This document shows, piece after piece, positions 44,804 through 53,060 of a stretch of 64,000 nt of DNA. Position 1 is the stretch's first letter. Every line of letters starts with the position of its first letter. Made by a program: the position numbers and the translations under genes. Source of the stretch: Streptomyces lanatus (GTDB lineage Bacteria > Actinomycetota > Actinomycetes > Streptomycetales > Streptomycetaceae); contig NZ_BNBM01000003.1 in the NCBI RefSeq assembly GCF_014655715.1, positions 593,585 to 657,584 on the forward strand, written 5' to 3'. The notes beneath the pieces were generated by a model that searched no databases, was not told where the DNA came from, and worked only from the letters and a program-made list of their open reading frames with translations.

Positions 44804-47800
44804 TCAGCGGCCCGGGAGTTCACCGAGGACGACATCGGCCGCCCGGCGCCACGGCACCTTCTCGGCGAGGATCCGGCGGAGCTCCGCCGCCTGCCGGAAC
44901 GCGCCCTCGGCGTCCCGCAGTTTGCCGTTGACGGCCCGCGCCCACTTCTCGGTGTCCTCCTCGTCGTCCCCCGACAGCTCGACGACGAACCGGCTCGCCC
45001 GCTCGTGCCCGAGCTCCTCCCGCAGGAGATCGGCCAGTCCGCTGTCCGAGCCGACCAGCACCGGAATGCCGTACGTGATCGCCTCCAGACCCACCAGGCC
45101 GAACCCCTCCTTGCGGGACGGCATGATCACCAGGGCGGCGCTGCGCAGATCGTCCTCGATGCGGTCCTGCTCCGCCGTATAGGCGCGGACGACGATGTCC
45201 AGCTTTGCCTTGCCGGCCCAGCCCTTGATCTTGTCCCGTGAGGCGTCCACCTCGCCCTCCGGTGCGCCGCGCACGACCAGGCGGACGCCGCCGCGCAGCC
45301 CGTCGTCGTACAGCCACTGCGCGACCTTGGCGCAGGCCCCGGCGGCGATGTCGACGCCCTTGAGTTCCGCGTCCTCTACGCGGCCCAGCAGGAACACCCG
45401 CAGCGGCTTTCCCTTCGGCGGGACGCGGTCGGCGGCGCCGGGTACCTGGGTGTCGAAACCCGGGTCGAGCTGTACGGGCGGCAGTCGCTCGGGGCTCTCG
45501 ACCTCGTCGAGGAACTGACCGTGCAGCCGGGGCCCCACGGCGATCACACGGTGGGCGGTCCTGCCGAGGTGGCGCTCGATCCGGGTGCGCTCCTCGGCCA
45601 GCAGACCCGCGTCGTTGCCCCGGTCCGGCTTGTGCCACTCGATCTCGTCCGGCGCCATGTGCACGAAGTGCAGGCGCCTGGCGCCCGGGAAGAGGTCGTC
45701 GCGCAGCTGCTGCGCCGGAGGCCCGGTGATCCGGCCGTGCCCGAGGATCAGGTCGGGCTCGATGCCGACGGGGAGATCCCGGGGGCGGGCGGCGAGGCGC
45801 ATGTCCGCCGAGGCGCCCGGGATCCTGCGGGCCGGCAGCAGCGTGACGCCTGCCGCCCCGGCGGCCACCGACTCCTCGGCGGTGGCCTCCAGCACCACAC
45901 AGAACACCTGGGCCCCGGCGCCTGCCAGGGCATGGCACAACTCCCGGTTGAAGGTGCTCAGGCCGCCGTGGGAGGAGGACCACTCGGTGGCGACGGAGAG
46001 CACGACAGGGGGACGGTCGATGGGTGGGGCGGGGGCGGTGGCGGGCTCCGGTCGGGTGTCCTGCGCTTTGGTGGTCACACCGAGTGCGGTCTGGGCGCGC
46101 CGTACAGCGTCGATCAGCTCTACGTCGGTCTCCTCGTGCAGCAGCGCGGGGTTCTCGGGGTCCGGCAGCAGAAGGTAGCTGATCGAGGGCTTGTTGGTCG
46201 TGACCCTGTCCAGCTCGGCCGCCGATTCGGCGAGCCGTCCCGCGGCCAGACCCGGCTCCCCGGTCAGAAGATGGGCCATGGCAGCGTTGTAGAGACTCAG
46301 AGCCCGGCTCCATGGATTGTCGGCCATCGCGACGGCCTGCCGGGCCCATTCGAGCGCGTCCTCCTGCACACCCTGTGTCAGGTTGAGGTAGGCCAGGCAG
46401 TTGGCCTGCACCCAGCCAGGGCCCAGCGCAAAAGACGACTCGAAGTGGGCCCGTGCGCGGGAGAGGTCACGGGAACTGTAGGCGTCGAACGCGGCGAGTC
46501 CATGGTTGATGCTCAGTTCGAGCCGCCGTTTTCCCTTGGCCTTCTGGAACCACTCCTTGGCCGGCCACGACCGCAGCGGCTGGCGGACCCGCTCGGCCGT
46601 GAGCCGACCGCCCAGCGCCCCGATCCGTTCGGCCGCCGCCTTGAAGTCGGCCCGCTCGCTCAGCTCGATGTCGTCCGTGTCCGCCGCGTACATCCAGCGT
46701 TCGATCGTGTGGTCGCGGTAGGAGCAGGTGACAGAGGTGAGGTCGAGGGCCTGCGGTTCGCCCGCGCGCAGGATCGCGAAGTGCACGTACTGGATCGACT
46801 TCGTGGCGTTCGGGCCGGCGGCGGGCTGTCGGTTCAGGGCGTCGAAGCAGCGCTCCACATGTGTCGCGGACATACCCGGACAACACGTCGGCAGAATGCG
46901 CAGGGGGTCCTCGGCGAAGTCGTGCAGCAGGCTGAGCAGTCGGTGCGTCATCAAGCCCCGGACATCGGACCGGCTGGTGACCTGGACGTGCGACGACCGC
47001 CCGATCACGCTGGCCGACCACAGTCGCGTGTACACCTCATCGAAGAGCTCCGTCCCGATAGCGAGCCGCACGATGTCGTCGTCCTCGAGGACGCCCCGGG
47101 CGACGAGAGCCGTCCGGTACGCGTCGTACTCCTCGCGGGTGATCTCCGGCGGCCCGGCGAGGCAGTGGGCGAACCAGGCCTCGTCCGGTGTCGCGTGGTC
47201 CAGGGCCGAGGTCAACACGTTGAAAGCGATCAGCTCGGTGCGCGGCATCTCGCGCACGGCACGGATCAGCGGGCGCTCGAGTATGCCGGTCTGGGACTCC
47301 GACTCCATGCGGGACCGGATGTCCGTGAGCAGTTCCGGCGTGAGCTCCAGGTCGGTGGTCAGACCGCGCTTCAGACGCTCGAACATCTCGTGGCAGTAGA
47401 GCTGGATCGCGTACGGATTGCCGTCTGTCAGCAGCCTGAGCGGTGACACCAGGCGCTTCGTGTCAAGACCGAAGACGCCGGCCTTCTTGAGTGGACGCTC
47501 GACGCAGTCGAGGATCGCTGTCTTCTCGATGAACCGCCTGACCTCAATCCGCTTGAACTGTCGCAGGATCTGTGAATGCACATCCGCGATCCGGTCCGTC
47601 AGCCCCGATGTGCCCGCGAGCACCAGCACCAGACCGTCGACACGGGTGGTGAGGAAGCGCAGCACCGACAGCGCGCGGGCGTCGTCGGCGATCACCTGGG
47701 CCTCGTCCACCAGCAGGGCGATGGGATGCCCGAGCAGCGCGACGAACGCGGCGAGGTCGGCACGCAGCGCCGCCTCCGGCACCCGGCCGCCCGGACCGGC

Positions 47801-48238
47801 GAGGGCGACGGCTTCGGGGAACTGCAGCGGAGCCACCGAGGCGGCGTCGCCGACCCCGGCCATCGCCCGTCGGACGGCGGCCAGTTCGAAGGGGATCGCG
47901 GGTGCCTCCGCTCCTTCGGAGCCGGCCGTGATGACCGCGACGATCTCGTCGTACAGCTTGCTGAAGAAGGCCAGCGGCTCGCCGTCGCCCTCGATCAACT
48001 CCACGCGCACGGTGGTCAGTTCCCGTGCCTGTGCCATCCACTCGGCGGCGTTGAGCAGGCTCGTCTTGCCGGCTGCCCGCGGGCCGTCGAGGACGACGCA
48101 GACAGAGGGTCGGTCGACGGCGGCCTGATCGAGTTCATAGGAGATGGCGGCGACTTCCTCGTCCCGCCCCGCGAACACGGCGGCATCCCGCACCGGATTG
48201 CGGTAGTCGTACGGGTTGAGCACTTCGGAGATGTTCAC
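44804..48238 (-). CDS. STAND-type ATPase fused to a GT4-like glycosyltransferase
   Basis: The 1144-residue protein joins two modules. The N-terminal P-loop ATPase has FAGRDEEV, Walker A GPRAAGKT (Lys58) and Walker B IALLVDEAQ (Asp178, Glu179), then a winged-helix-like and helical region to about 560. TPR-like helices occupy about 585-700. From about 740 to the end is a GT-B glycosyltransferase: an N-terminal Rossmann half (VVLSVATEWSSSHGGLSTFN), the middle VFLLGRVEDAELKGVDI and the donor-site E-x7-E motif EGFGLVGLE (about 1043-1051). The sugar donor and acceptor are unknown. The GTG at 48238 is chosen for the upstream GAGGTGAGGGGG; a start at 48274 lacks a ribosome binding site. An ATP switch that turns on a sugar transferase, as a conflict effector, is inference. 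Confidence 0.8.
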   Translation of the reverse strand: MNISEVLNPYDYRNPVRDAAVFAGRDEEVAAISYELDQAAVDRPSVCVVLDGPRAAGKTSLLNAAEWMAQARELTTVRVELIEGDGEPLAFFSKLYDEIVAVITAGSEGAEAPAIPFELAAVRRAMAGVGDAASVAPLQFPEAVALAGPGGRVPEAALRADLAAFVALLGHPIALLVDEAQVIADDARALSVLRFLTTRVDGLVLVLAGTSGLTDRIADVHSQILRQFKRIEVRRFIEKTAILDCVERPLKKAGVFGLDTKRLVSPLRLLTDGNPYAIQLYCHEMFERLKRGLTTDLELTPELLTDIRSRMESESQTGILERPLIRAVREMPRTELIAFNVLTSALDHATPDEAWFAHCLAGPPEITREEYDAYRTALVARGVLEDDDIVRLAIGTELFDEVYTRLWSASVIGRSSHVQVTSRSDVRGLMTHRLLSLLHDFAEDPLRILPTCCPGMSATHVERCFDALNRQPAAGPNATKSIQYVHFAILRAGEPQALDLTSVTCSYRDHTIERWMYAADTDDIELSERADFKAAAERIGALGGRLTAERVRQPLRSWPAKEWFQKAKGKRRLELSINHGLAAFDAYSSRDLSRARAHFESSFALGPGWVQANCLAYLNLTQGVQEDALEWARQAVAMADNPWSRALSLYNAAMAHLLTGEPGLAAGRLAESAAELDRVTTNKPSISYLLLPDPENPALLHEETDVELIDAVRRAQTALGVTTKAQDTRPEPATAPAPPIDRPPVVLSVATEWSSSHGGLSTFNRELCHALAGAGAQVFCVVLEATAEESVAAGAAGVTLLPARRIPGASADMRLAARPRDLPVGIEPDLILGHGRITGPPAQQLRDDLFPGARRLHFVHMAPDEIEWHKPDRGNDAGLLAEERTRIERHLGRTAHRVIAVGPRLHGQFLDEVESPERLPPVQLDPGFDTQVPGAADRVPPKGKPLRVFLLGRVEDAELKGVDIAAGACAKVAQWLYDDGLRGGVRLVVRGAPEGEVDASRDKIKGWAGKAKLDIVVRAYTAEQDRIEDDLRSAALVIMPSRKEGFGLVGLEAITYGIPVLVGSDSGLADLLREELGHERASRFVVELSGDDEEDTEKWARAVNGKLRDAEGAFRQAAELRRILAEKVPWRRAADVVLGELPGR

Positions 48239-48258
48239 GAGCCCCCTCACCTCGCCAT

Positions 48259-48270
48259 GATCGTACGATC
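48259..48270. promoter_or_regulatory. Perfect 12-base palindrome upstream of the STAND-glycosyltransferase gene
   Basis: GATCGTACGATC lies 20 bases upstream of the chosen GTG, in the 54-base gap after the DUF1990 gene. The position fits an operator near a transcription start. No -10/-35 pair is clear. Confidence 0.4.
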
Positions 48271-48292
48271 GCACAGCGCGGTCCGGCGACCG

Positions 48293-48796
48293 TCAGGTGT
48301 CATCACCGTGCAACTTCCGCAACACCGCCCCGCACCGTCGCGCATAGGCGTGCTGCAGGCCGCGCGTGGCGGGGCCGCCCGCGCGGGCGTACCACTTGGC
48401 CGCGCGGCTGAAGGCGCGGACGGTCAGCCAGACCGTGCCGTCGCCCGTGCGCTCCACGAGGAACGCCTCCTCGCCGCACTCGGGGTGGCCTTCGAGGGTG
48501 CCGTAGGCCCAGCCGATCCTGCGGTACTCGTCGACCGTCCAGACCACCCGGCACGGGGCCTTGACGACACCGGCGAGGGTGACCGTGACGTCGACGTCGA
48601 GGGCCGCCCGTTCGGCGCTCGCGTCGATGCCGACGCCCATCGCGCGGTGCATCTCCCAGGTCATGACCGCCTCCGCGGCTCTGCGGAAGACGTCCTCGCC
48701 CTCGCCGATGCGGGTGCGTACGTGCAGGGGGTGGAAGCCGGGAGGGCAGAAGCCGTTCTCCCGGGTCGCGCCGACGTCGTCGTACGTGAAGGCCAT
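48293..48796 (-). CDS. DUF1990 family protein
   Basis: A 167-residue product starting MAFTYDDVGATREN, the usual opening of DUF1990 proteins, with PPGFHPLHVRTRIGEGEDVF, the paired-strand segment ALDVDVTVTLAG, and WAYGTLEGHPECGEEAF. The fold is a lipid- or ligand-binding beta barrel of unknown role. The longer open frame to 48856 runs through the terminator of the next gene, so the ATG at 48796 is preferred. The STAND-glycosyltransferase gene follows 54 bases downstream on the same strand. Confidence 0.8.
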   Translation of the reverse strand: MAFTYDDVGATRENGFCPPGFHPLHVRTRIGEGEDVFRRAAEAVMTWEMHRAMGVGIDASAERAALDVDVTVTLAGVVKAPCRVVWTVDEYRRIGWAYGTLEGHPECGEEAFLVERTGDGTVWLTVRAFSRAAKWYARAGGPATRGLQHAYARRCGAVLRKLHGDDT

Positions 48797-48809
48797 GGGT
48801 ACCAAGAGT

Positions 48810-48850
48810 AGGGCGGCACCCGGGGATGCCTTCGTCCCGGGTGCCGCCCT
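48810..48850 (-). terminator. Terminator after the first neutral protease gene
   Basis: A perfect 15-base inverted repeat (arms 48810-48824 and 48836-48850, AGGGCGGCACCCGGG) with an 11-base loop begins 17 bases beyond the protease stop and just before the DUF1990 gene. Confidence 0.85.
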
Positions 48851-48867
48851 CTTCAACTCCGTGTGTA

Positions 48868-50529
48868 TCAGGCCACGTTGATGGCGGACCAGGCCGCCGC
48901 AACCGCCTTGTACTCGGTGCTGCCGGTGCCGCCGTACAGGGCGGACGCCGCGCTCAGGGTCGCCGTGCGGGCGGCCTTGTAGTTGGTCGTCGACGTCATG
49001 TACTCGGTGAGCGCCTTGTACCAGATCGCCGCGGCCTTGTCGCGGCCGATGCCGGTGACCGTCGAGCCGTTGGAGGTCGGGGAGTCGTAGCTGACCCCGT
49101 TGATCGTCTTCTTGCCGCTGCCCTCGGACAGCATGTAGAAGAAGTGGTTCGCCGGGCCCGAGGAGTAGTGGACGTCCAGGCCGCCGAGCGAGGACGACCA
49201 GTAGTCCTTGGAGCCGCCGTCCTTGCTCGGCTTGTCCATGTAGCGCAGCGGGGAGCCGTCGCCGTTGATGTCGATCTTCTCGCCGATGAGGTAGTCACCG
49301 ACGTCGGAGGAGTTCTTGGCGTAGAACTCGACGGCCGTGCCGAAGATGTCGGAGGTGGCCTCGTTCAGCCCGCCCGACTCTCCGGTGTAGTTCAGGCCCG
49401 CGGTGTTGGAGGTGACGCCGTGCGTCATCTCGTGGCCGGCCACGTCCAGCGAGGTCAGCGGGTTGGTGTTGCCCTCGCCGTCGCCGTAGGTCATGCAGAA
49501 GCAGCTGTCGTCCCAGAAGGCGTTCACATAGGCGTTGCCGTAGTGGACGCGGGAGTAGGCGGCCTTGCCGTCGTTCTTGATGCCGGAGCGGCCGAAGGTG
49601 TCCTTGTAGAAGTCCCAGGTCTCCTGTGCGCCGTAGGCCGCGTCGACGGCGGCGGTCTGGTCGGTGGAGGAGCTGGAGGCGGTGCCGGTGCCCCAGGTGT
49701 CGTCCGCGTCCGTGAACAGGGTTCCGGTGCCGGAGGTCCTGCGGGCCAGGTTGTACGTCTTGTGGCCGCCGCGCGTGGCGTCGGTGAGGTTGTACGTCGA
49801 GCCCGACTTGGTGGTGCCGAGGGTGACCGTGCCCGAGTACAGGCTCTTGCCGGTGCCGGTCTCGATGCCCTGGTACTCGAAGAGCTTCTTGCCGGTGGCG
49901 GCGTCGGTGATGACGTGCAGCTCGTTCGGGGTGCCGTCGTCCTGGAGGCCGCCGACGACGGTCTCGAAGGCGAGGGTCGGCTTGCCGTTGGCCGCCCAGA
50001 TCACCTTGCGGGGCGCCTTGTCCGCCTCGGTCTTCTTCGAACCGGCCGACTTGGCGAGCGAGACGGCCTGGCCCTCGGCCTTGTCCGCGCTGATCGCCGG
50101 CTTCAGCGAGGCGACCTTGATGGTGGCCTTGGTCGCCTTGGTGACGCCCTGCGTCTTGCCGGCCTTCTCGTGGACGACGAGGTCGCCGCCGAGGACGGGC
50201 AGGCCCTCGTAGGTGCGCTCGTAGCGGGTGTGGACGGTGCCGTCGGCGTCTCTGACGACGTCCTTGACGACCAGCTTCTCCTGGGCGCCGAGGCCGATCG
50301 CGTCGGCGGTGTCGGCCGCCTGGGCCTGCTGGTCCTGGATGAGGGCGGTGCGGGTCGCCGGGGCCAGCGCGACCGGGGCGGCGAGTGGGGCGGCCTTGGT
50401 GCCGGCGTCCACGGGAGCCGCGGCGGCCGAACCACCGGTGGTCAGGGCGGTGGTGAGGAGGGCCCCGGCTGCCACGGAGGTGGCTATGGCGAGGGTCGTG
50501 CGCTTGCGACGCGCGTAGAGGGGGGTCAC
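48868..50529 (-). CDS. Secreted thermolysin-family (M4) zinc metalloprotease
   Basis: The 553-residue precursor has a signal peptide (SVAAGALLTTALTTGGSAAAA), an FTP/PepSY-type propeptide (about 45-205) and a mature M4 domain with zinc ligands in HEMTH and the Glu of GLNEATSDIFG. DVHYSSGPANHFFY contributes the transition-state His. It ends directly after the M4 C-terminal helical domain. The GTG start follows AAGGAG. The next upstream gene is a paralogue with an added P-domain, so the pair is a tandem duplication with divergence. Expected role: extracellular protein degradation. Confidence 0.94.
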   Translation of the reverse strand: MTPLYARRKRTTLAIATSVAAGALLTTALTTGGSAAAAPVDAGTKAAPLAAPVALAPATRTALIQDQQAQAADTADAIGLGAQEKLVVKDVVRDADGTVHTRYERTYEGLPVLGGDLVVHEKAGKTQGVTKATKATIKVASLKPAISADKAEGQAVSLAKSAGSKKTEADKAPRKVIWAANGKPTLAFETVVGGLQDDGTPNELHVITDAATGKKLFEYQGIETGTGKSLYSGTVTLGTTKSGSTYNLTDATRGGHKTYNLARRTSGTGTLFTDADDTWGTGTASSSSTDQTAAVDAAYGAQETWDFYKDTFGRSGIKNDGKAAYSRVHYGNAYVNAFWDDSCFCMTYGDGEGNTNPLTSLDVAGHEMTHGVTSNTAGLNYTGESGGLNEATSDIFGTAVEFYAKNSSDVGDYLIGEKIDINGDGSPLRYMDKPSKDGGSKDYWSSSLGGLDVHYSSGPANHFFYMLSEGSGKKTINGVSYDSPTSNGSTVTGIGRDKAAAIWYKALTEYMTSTTNYKAARTATLSAASALYGGTGSTEYKAVAAAWSAINVA

Positions 50530-50648
50530 ACGAGCTCCTTTTGTGGGGGAAGTGCATCGGTGCTGTGCGGCGGGTGGTGGAAGCGTGCCACCTGCGGCGC
50601 GTACATGTCAGGAGTGATCGCTGATGTTGGCCAAGATTTGACTGTTGG

Positions 50649-50672
50649 GTGAACGTTTCAGAAATGTGAACG
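50649..50672. repeat. Direct repeat in the protease promoter region
   Basis: GTGAACG occurs at 50649-50655 and again at 50666-50672, a 17-base period, about 120-140 bases upstream of the first protease start. The spacing is near 1.6 helical turns. It may be a regulator site in the 209-base gap between the two protease genes, where no gene is seen. Confidence 0.35.
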
Positions 50673-50714
50673 GGCGCCGTCCCGGCGGGAGTTGAACCCA
50701 CCGAGACGACGCCC
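50672..50714 (-). terminator. Strand-specific hairpin terminator after the P-domain protease gene
   Basis: Arms 50672-50688 and 50698-50714 pair over 17 bases. In the minus-strand RNA the three imperfect positions become G-U pairs, whereas in the plus-strand RNA they are C-A mismatches. The structure is therefore stable only in the transcript of the gene ending at 50739, 25 bases away. Confidence 0.75.
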
Positions 50715-50738
50715 TGTCGGAGACACACCCGTACGGGC

Positions 50739-52790
50739 CTACGGGAAGGTGAGCTTCCAGCTGTTGATGTAGCCGGTGTCGATGGCCGCGTTGTCCTGGA
50801 CGCGTAGCGTCCAGACGCCGTTGGCGGCCTCGGAGGACGCGTTCACCGTGTACGTGGTGTCGAGGTTGTCCGAGCTTCCGCCGGCGCCGTACGCCTTCAG
50901 GTTGTACGCCGTGCCGTCGGGGGCGACCAGATCCACCTTGAGGTCACCGACGTAGGTGTGGACGATGTCCACGGCCACCTGGAGGTTGGACGGCGCGTTG
51001 CCGGTGCGGCCGGACACGGTGATCGGGGACGTGACCGCCGCCCCGTTGTCCGGGATCGACACGTCGGTGCCGCTCTCGAACGACGTACCGCCACCGCCGC
51101 CGCCATCGGGGCGCGAGCCCACGTTGATGCCGGCCCAGGCGTCCTGCACCGCCTTGTACTCGGCGCTCGTCGTGCCGTACAGCTCACCCGTGGCCGCGAG
51201 GGTGCCGGTGCGGGCGCCCGCGTAGTTGGTGTTCGAGGTGAACTTGGTGGTCAGCGCGCGGAACCAGATCTTCTCCGCCTTGTCGCGGCCGATGCCGGTG
51301 ACCGGAAGGCCGTCCGAGGTGGGCGAGTCGTAGGTGACACCGTTGATGGTCTTGGTGCCGCTGCCCTCGGAGAGGAGGTAGAAGAAGTGGTTCGCCGGGC
51401 CCGACGAGTAGTGCACGTCGATCGAGCCGATGCCCGAGTACCAGCTGTCCTTGGATGCGCCGTCCTTGCTCGGCTTGTCCATGTAACGCAGCGGCGAACC
51501 GTCGCCGTTGATGTCGATCTCCTCGCCGATGAGGTAGTCACCGACGTCGGAGGCGTTGTTGGCGTAGAACTCGACGGTCGAGCCGAAGATATCGGAGGTG
51601 GCTTCGTTCAGACCGCCGGACTCACCGCTGTAGATCAGGCCCGCGGTGTTGGAGGTGACGCCGTGCGTCATCTCGTGGCCGGCCACGTCGATGGACGTCA
51701 GCGGGTGGGTGTTGCCCGAGCCGTCGCCGTACGTCATGCAGAAGCAGCTGTCGGACCAGAACGCGTTGACGTAGTTGTTGCCGTAGTGGACCCGGGAGTA
51801 GGCGCCGACGCCGTCGCCCCGGATGCCCGAACGCCCATGCACGTTCTTGTAGTAGTCCCACGTCAGCGCGGCACCGTAGTGCGCGTCGGCGCCCGCGGTC
51901 TCCGCGTTGGACGGGTTGCCGTTGCCCCACACGTCGTCGGGGCCCGAGAAGAGGGTGCCGGTGCCGGAGGTGCCGCGGTTGAGGTTGTACGTCTTGTGGC
52001 TGCCGCGCGCGCCGTCGGTCAGGTTGTACGTCGACCCGGACTGCGTGGTGCCCAGCGTCACCGAGCCGCTGTACATGGTGTTGCCGGTACCGGTCTCGAT
52101 GGCCTGGTACTCGTACAGCTTGGCGCCGGTGGCGGCGTCGGTGATGACATGCAGCTCGCTGGGGGTGCCGTCCTCCTGGAGGCCGCCGACGACGGTCTCG
52201 TAGGCGAGGGTGGGCGTGCCCTTCGCGGCCCAGATCACCTTGTGCGGCGCCTTGTTGACGTCCGGGCTCTTGGCGTCCTCGGCCTTCGCCGCGGCCAGCG
52301 CCTGCTTCTCGGCCTTGGCGGCGGGGACGGCGGCGGTCGTGGTCGCCGGCTTGATGGCGGCGCGGGTCGCCTTCACGACGTCCTTGGTGGCGCCGGACTT
52401 CGTGGTCTCGACGACCAGGTCGCCGCCGAGGACGGGCAGACCGTCGTAGGTCCGCTCGTAGCGGGTGTGGACCGTGCCGTTGCCGTCCTTGACGACATCA
52501 CGGACGACCAGCTTCTCCTTGGCGCCGAGGCCCAGGTCCTTGGCGGTGTCCGCCTTGGTGGCGTTGGCGTCGCGTATCAGCTCGGCGCGCTGGGCGGGGG
52601 ACAGCTTGACGGACTCGGCGCCCGGTAGGACCTTTCCCGCGGCCGACGGTGCCTTCTCCGGGGCTGCGGTGGCGGCGCCGGTCTGGACGGCCGCGGCGAT
52701 CAGGGCGGAGACGCCGACCAGGGCGACAGCGGCGGCCCGGCGATGCGTCGTGTGGGGGGTGCGTCTGTGGGAGGAACTGTCTCTCAACAC
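50739..52790 (-). CDS. Secreted M4 metalloprotease with C-terminal P-domain
   Basis: A 683-residue paralogue of the neighbouring protease: signal peptide (AVALVGVSALIAAAVQTGA), propeptide, and M4 catalytic domain with HEMTH, GLNEATSDIFG and DVHYSSGPANHFFY. After a Gly-rich linker (DGGGGGGT) comes a P/Homo-B beta-sandwich (about 573-683: SIPDNGAAVTSPITVSG, HTYVGDLKVDLVAPDG, GYINSWKLTF), a module of proprotein convertases that stabilises or targets the enzyme. The initiator is GTG, with TTG as the next codon; AAGGAG lies just upstream. Confidence 0.94.
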   Translation of the reverse strand: MLRDSSSHRRTPHTTHRRAAAVALVGVSALIAAAVQTGAATAAPEKAPSAAGKVLPGAESVKLSPAQRAELIRDANATKADTAKDLGLGAKEKLVVRDVVKDGNGTVHTRYERTYDGLPVLGGDLVVETTKSGATKDVVKATRAAIKPATTTAAVPAAKAEKQALAAAKAEDAKSPDVNKAPHKVIWAAKGTPTLAYETVVGGLQEDGTPSELHVITDAATGAKLYEYQAIETGTGNTMYSGSVTLGTTQSGSTYNLTDGARGSHKTYNLNRGTSGTGTLFSGPDDVWGNGNPSNAETAGADAHYGAALTWDYYKNVHGRSGIRGDGVGAYSRVHYGNNYVNAFWSDSCFCMTYGDGSGNTHPLTSIDVAGHEMTHGVTSNTAGLIYSGESGGLNEATSDIFGSTVEFYANNASDVGDYLIGEEIDINGDGSPLRYMDKPSKDGASKDSWYSGIGSIDVHYSSGPANHFFYLLSEGSGTKTINGVTYDSPTSDGLPVTGIGRDKAEKIWFRALTTKFTSNTNYAGARTGTLAATGELYGTTSAEYKAVQDAWAGINVGSRPDGGGGGGTSFESGTDVSIPDNGAAVTSPITVSGRTGNAPSNLQVAVDIVHTYVGDLKVDLVAPDGTAYNLKAYGAGGSSDNLDTTYTVNASSEAANGVWTLRVQDNAAIDTGYINSWKLTFP

Positions 52791-53060
52791 TGACTCCTTC
52801 TGCGCGGCCGCGGATCACGCGGCCAGGGGAGACCGGCCGGCGGGTGGGCCGTCCGGGCGATACGGGGTGGTACGCAGAACGACGTGCGCGTGCGGGAGCT
52901 CGGCCGCGGGCACCGACGTGTGACGGTGCTGTGGGGTTGCTGTGTCGCGGCCGTGGGAAGAGTGGCAGGTGACTGCGGTTTCTGTCAGGACCGCGTCAGG
53001 AAGTTGGCCGGAAATCGTTCGTTGTCCGGGAGTTCACGTTCGATAAACGGACCTGTTGAC
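52791..53060. promoter_or_regulatory. Gap between nadE and the P-domain protease
   Basis: This 270-base stretch contains no gene. It must carry the minus-strand promoter of the P-domain protease. It is locally AT-richer near 53009-53050 (AAATCGTTCG, GTTCACGTTCGATAAACGG). I found no strong hairpin after the nadE stop at 53061. Confidence 0.35.

Noticed and set aside
48797..48856. N-terminal extension of the DUF1990 protein
   Set aside because: The extension would be encoded by the stem of the neighbouring terminator; the family's conserved N-terminus begins at 48796.
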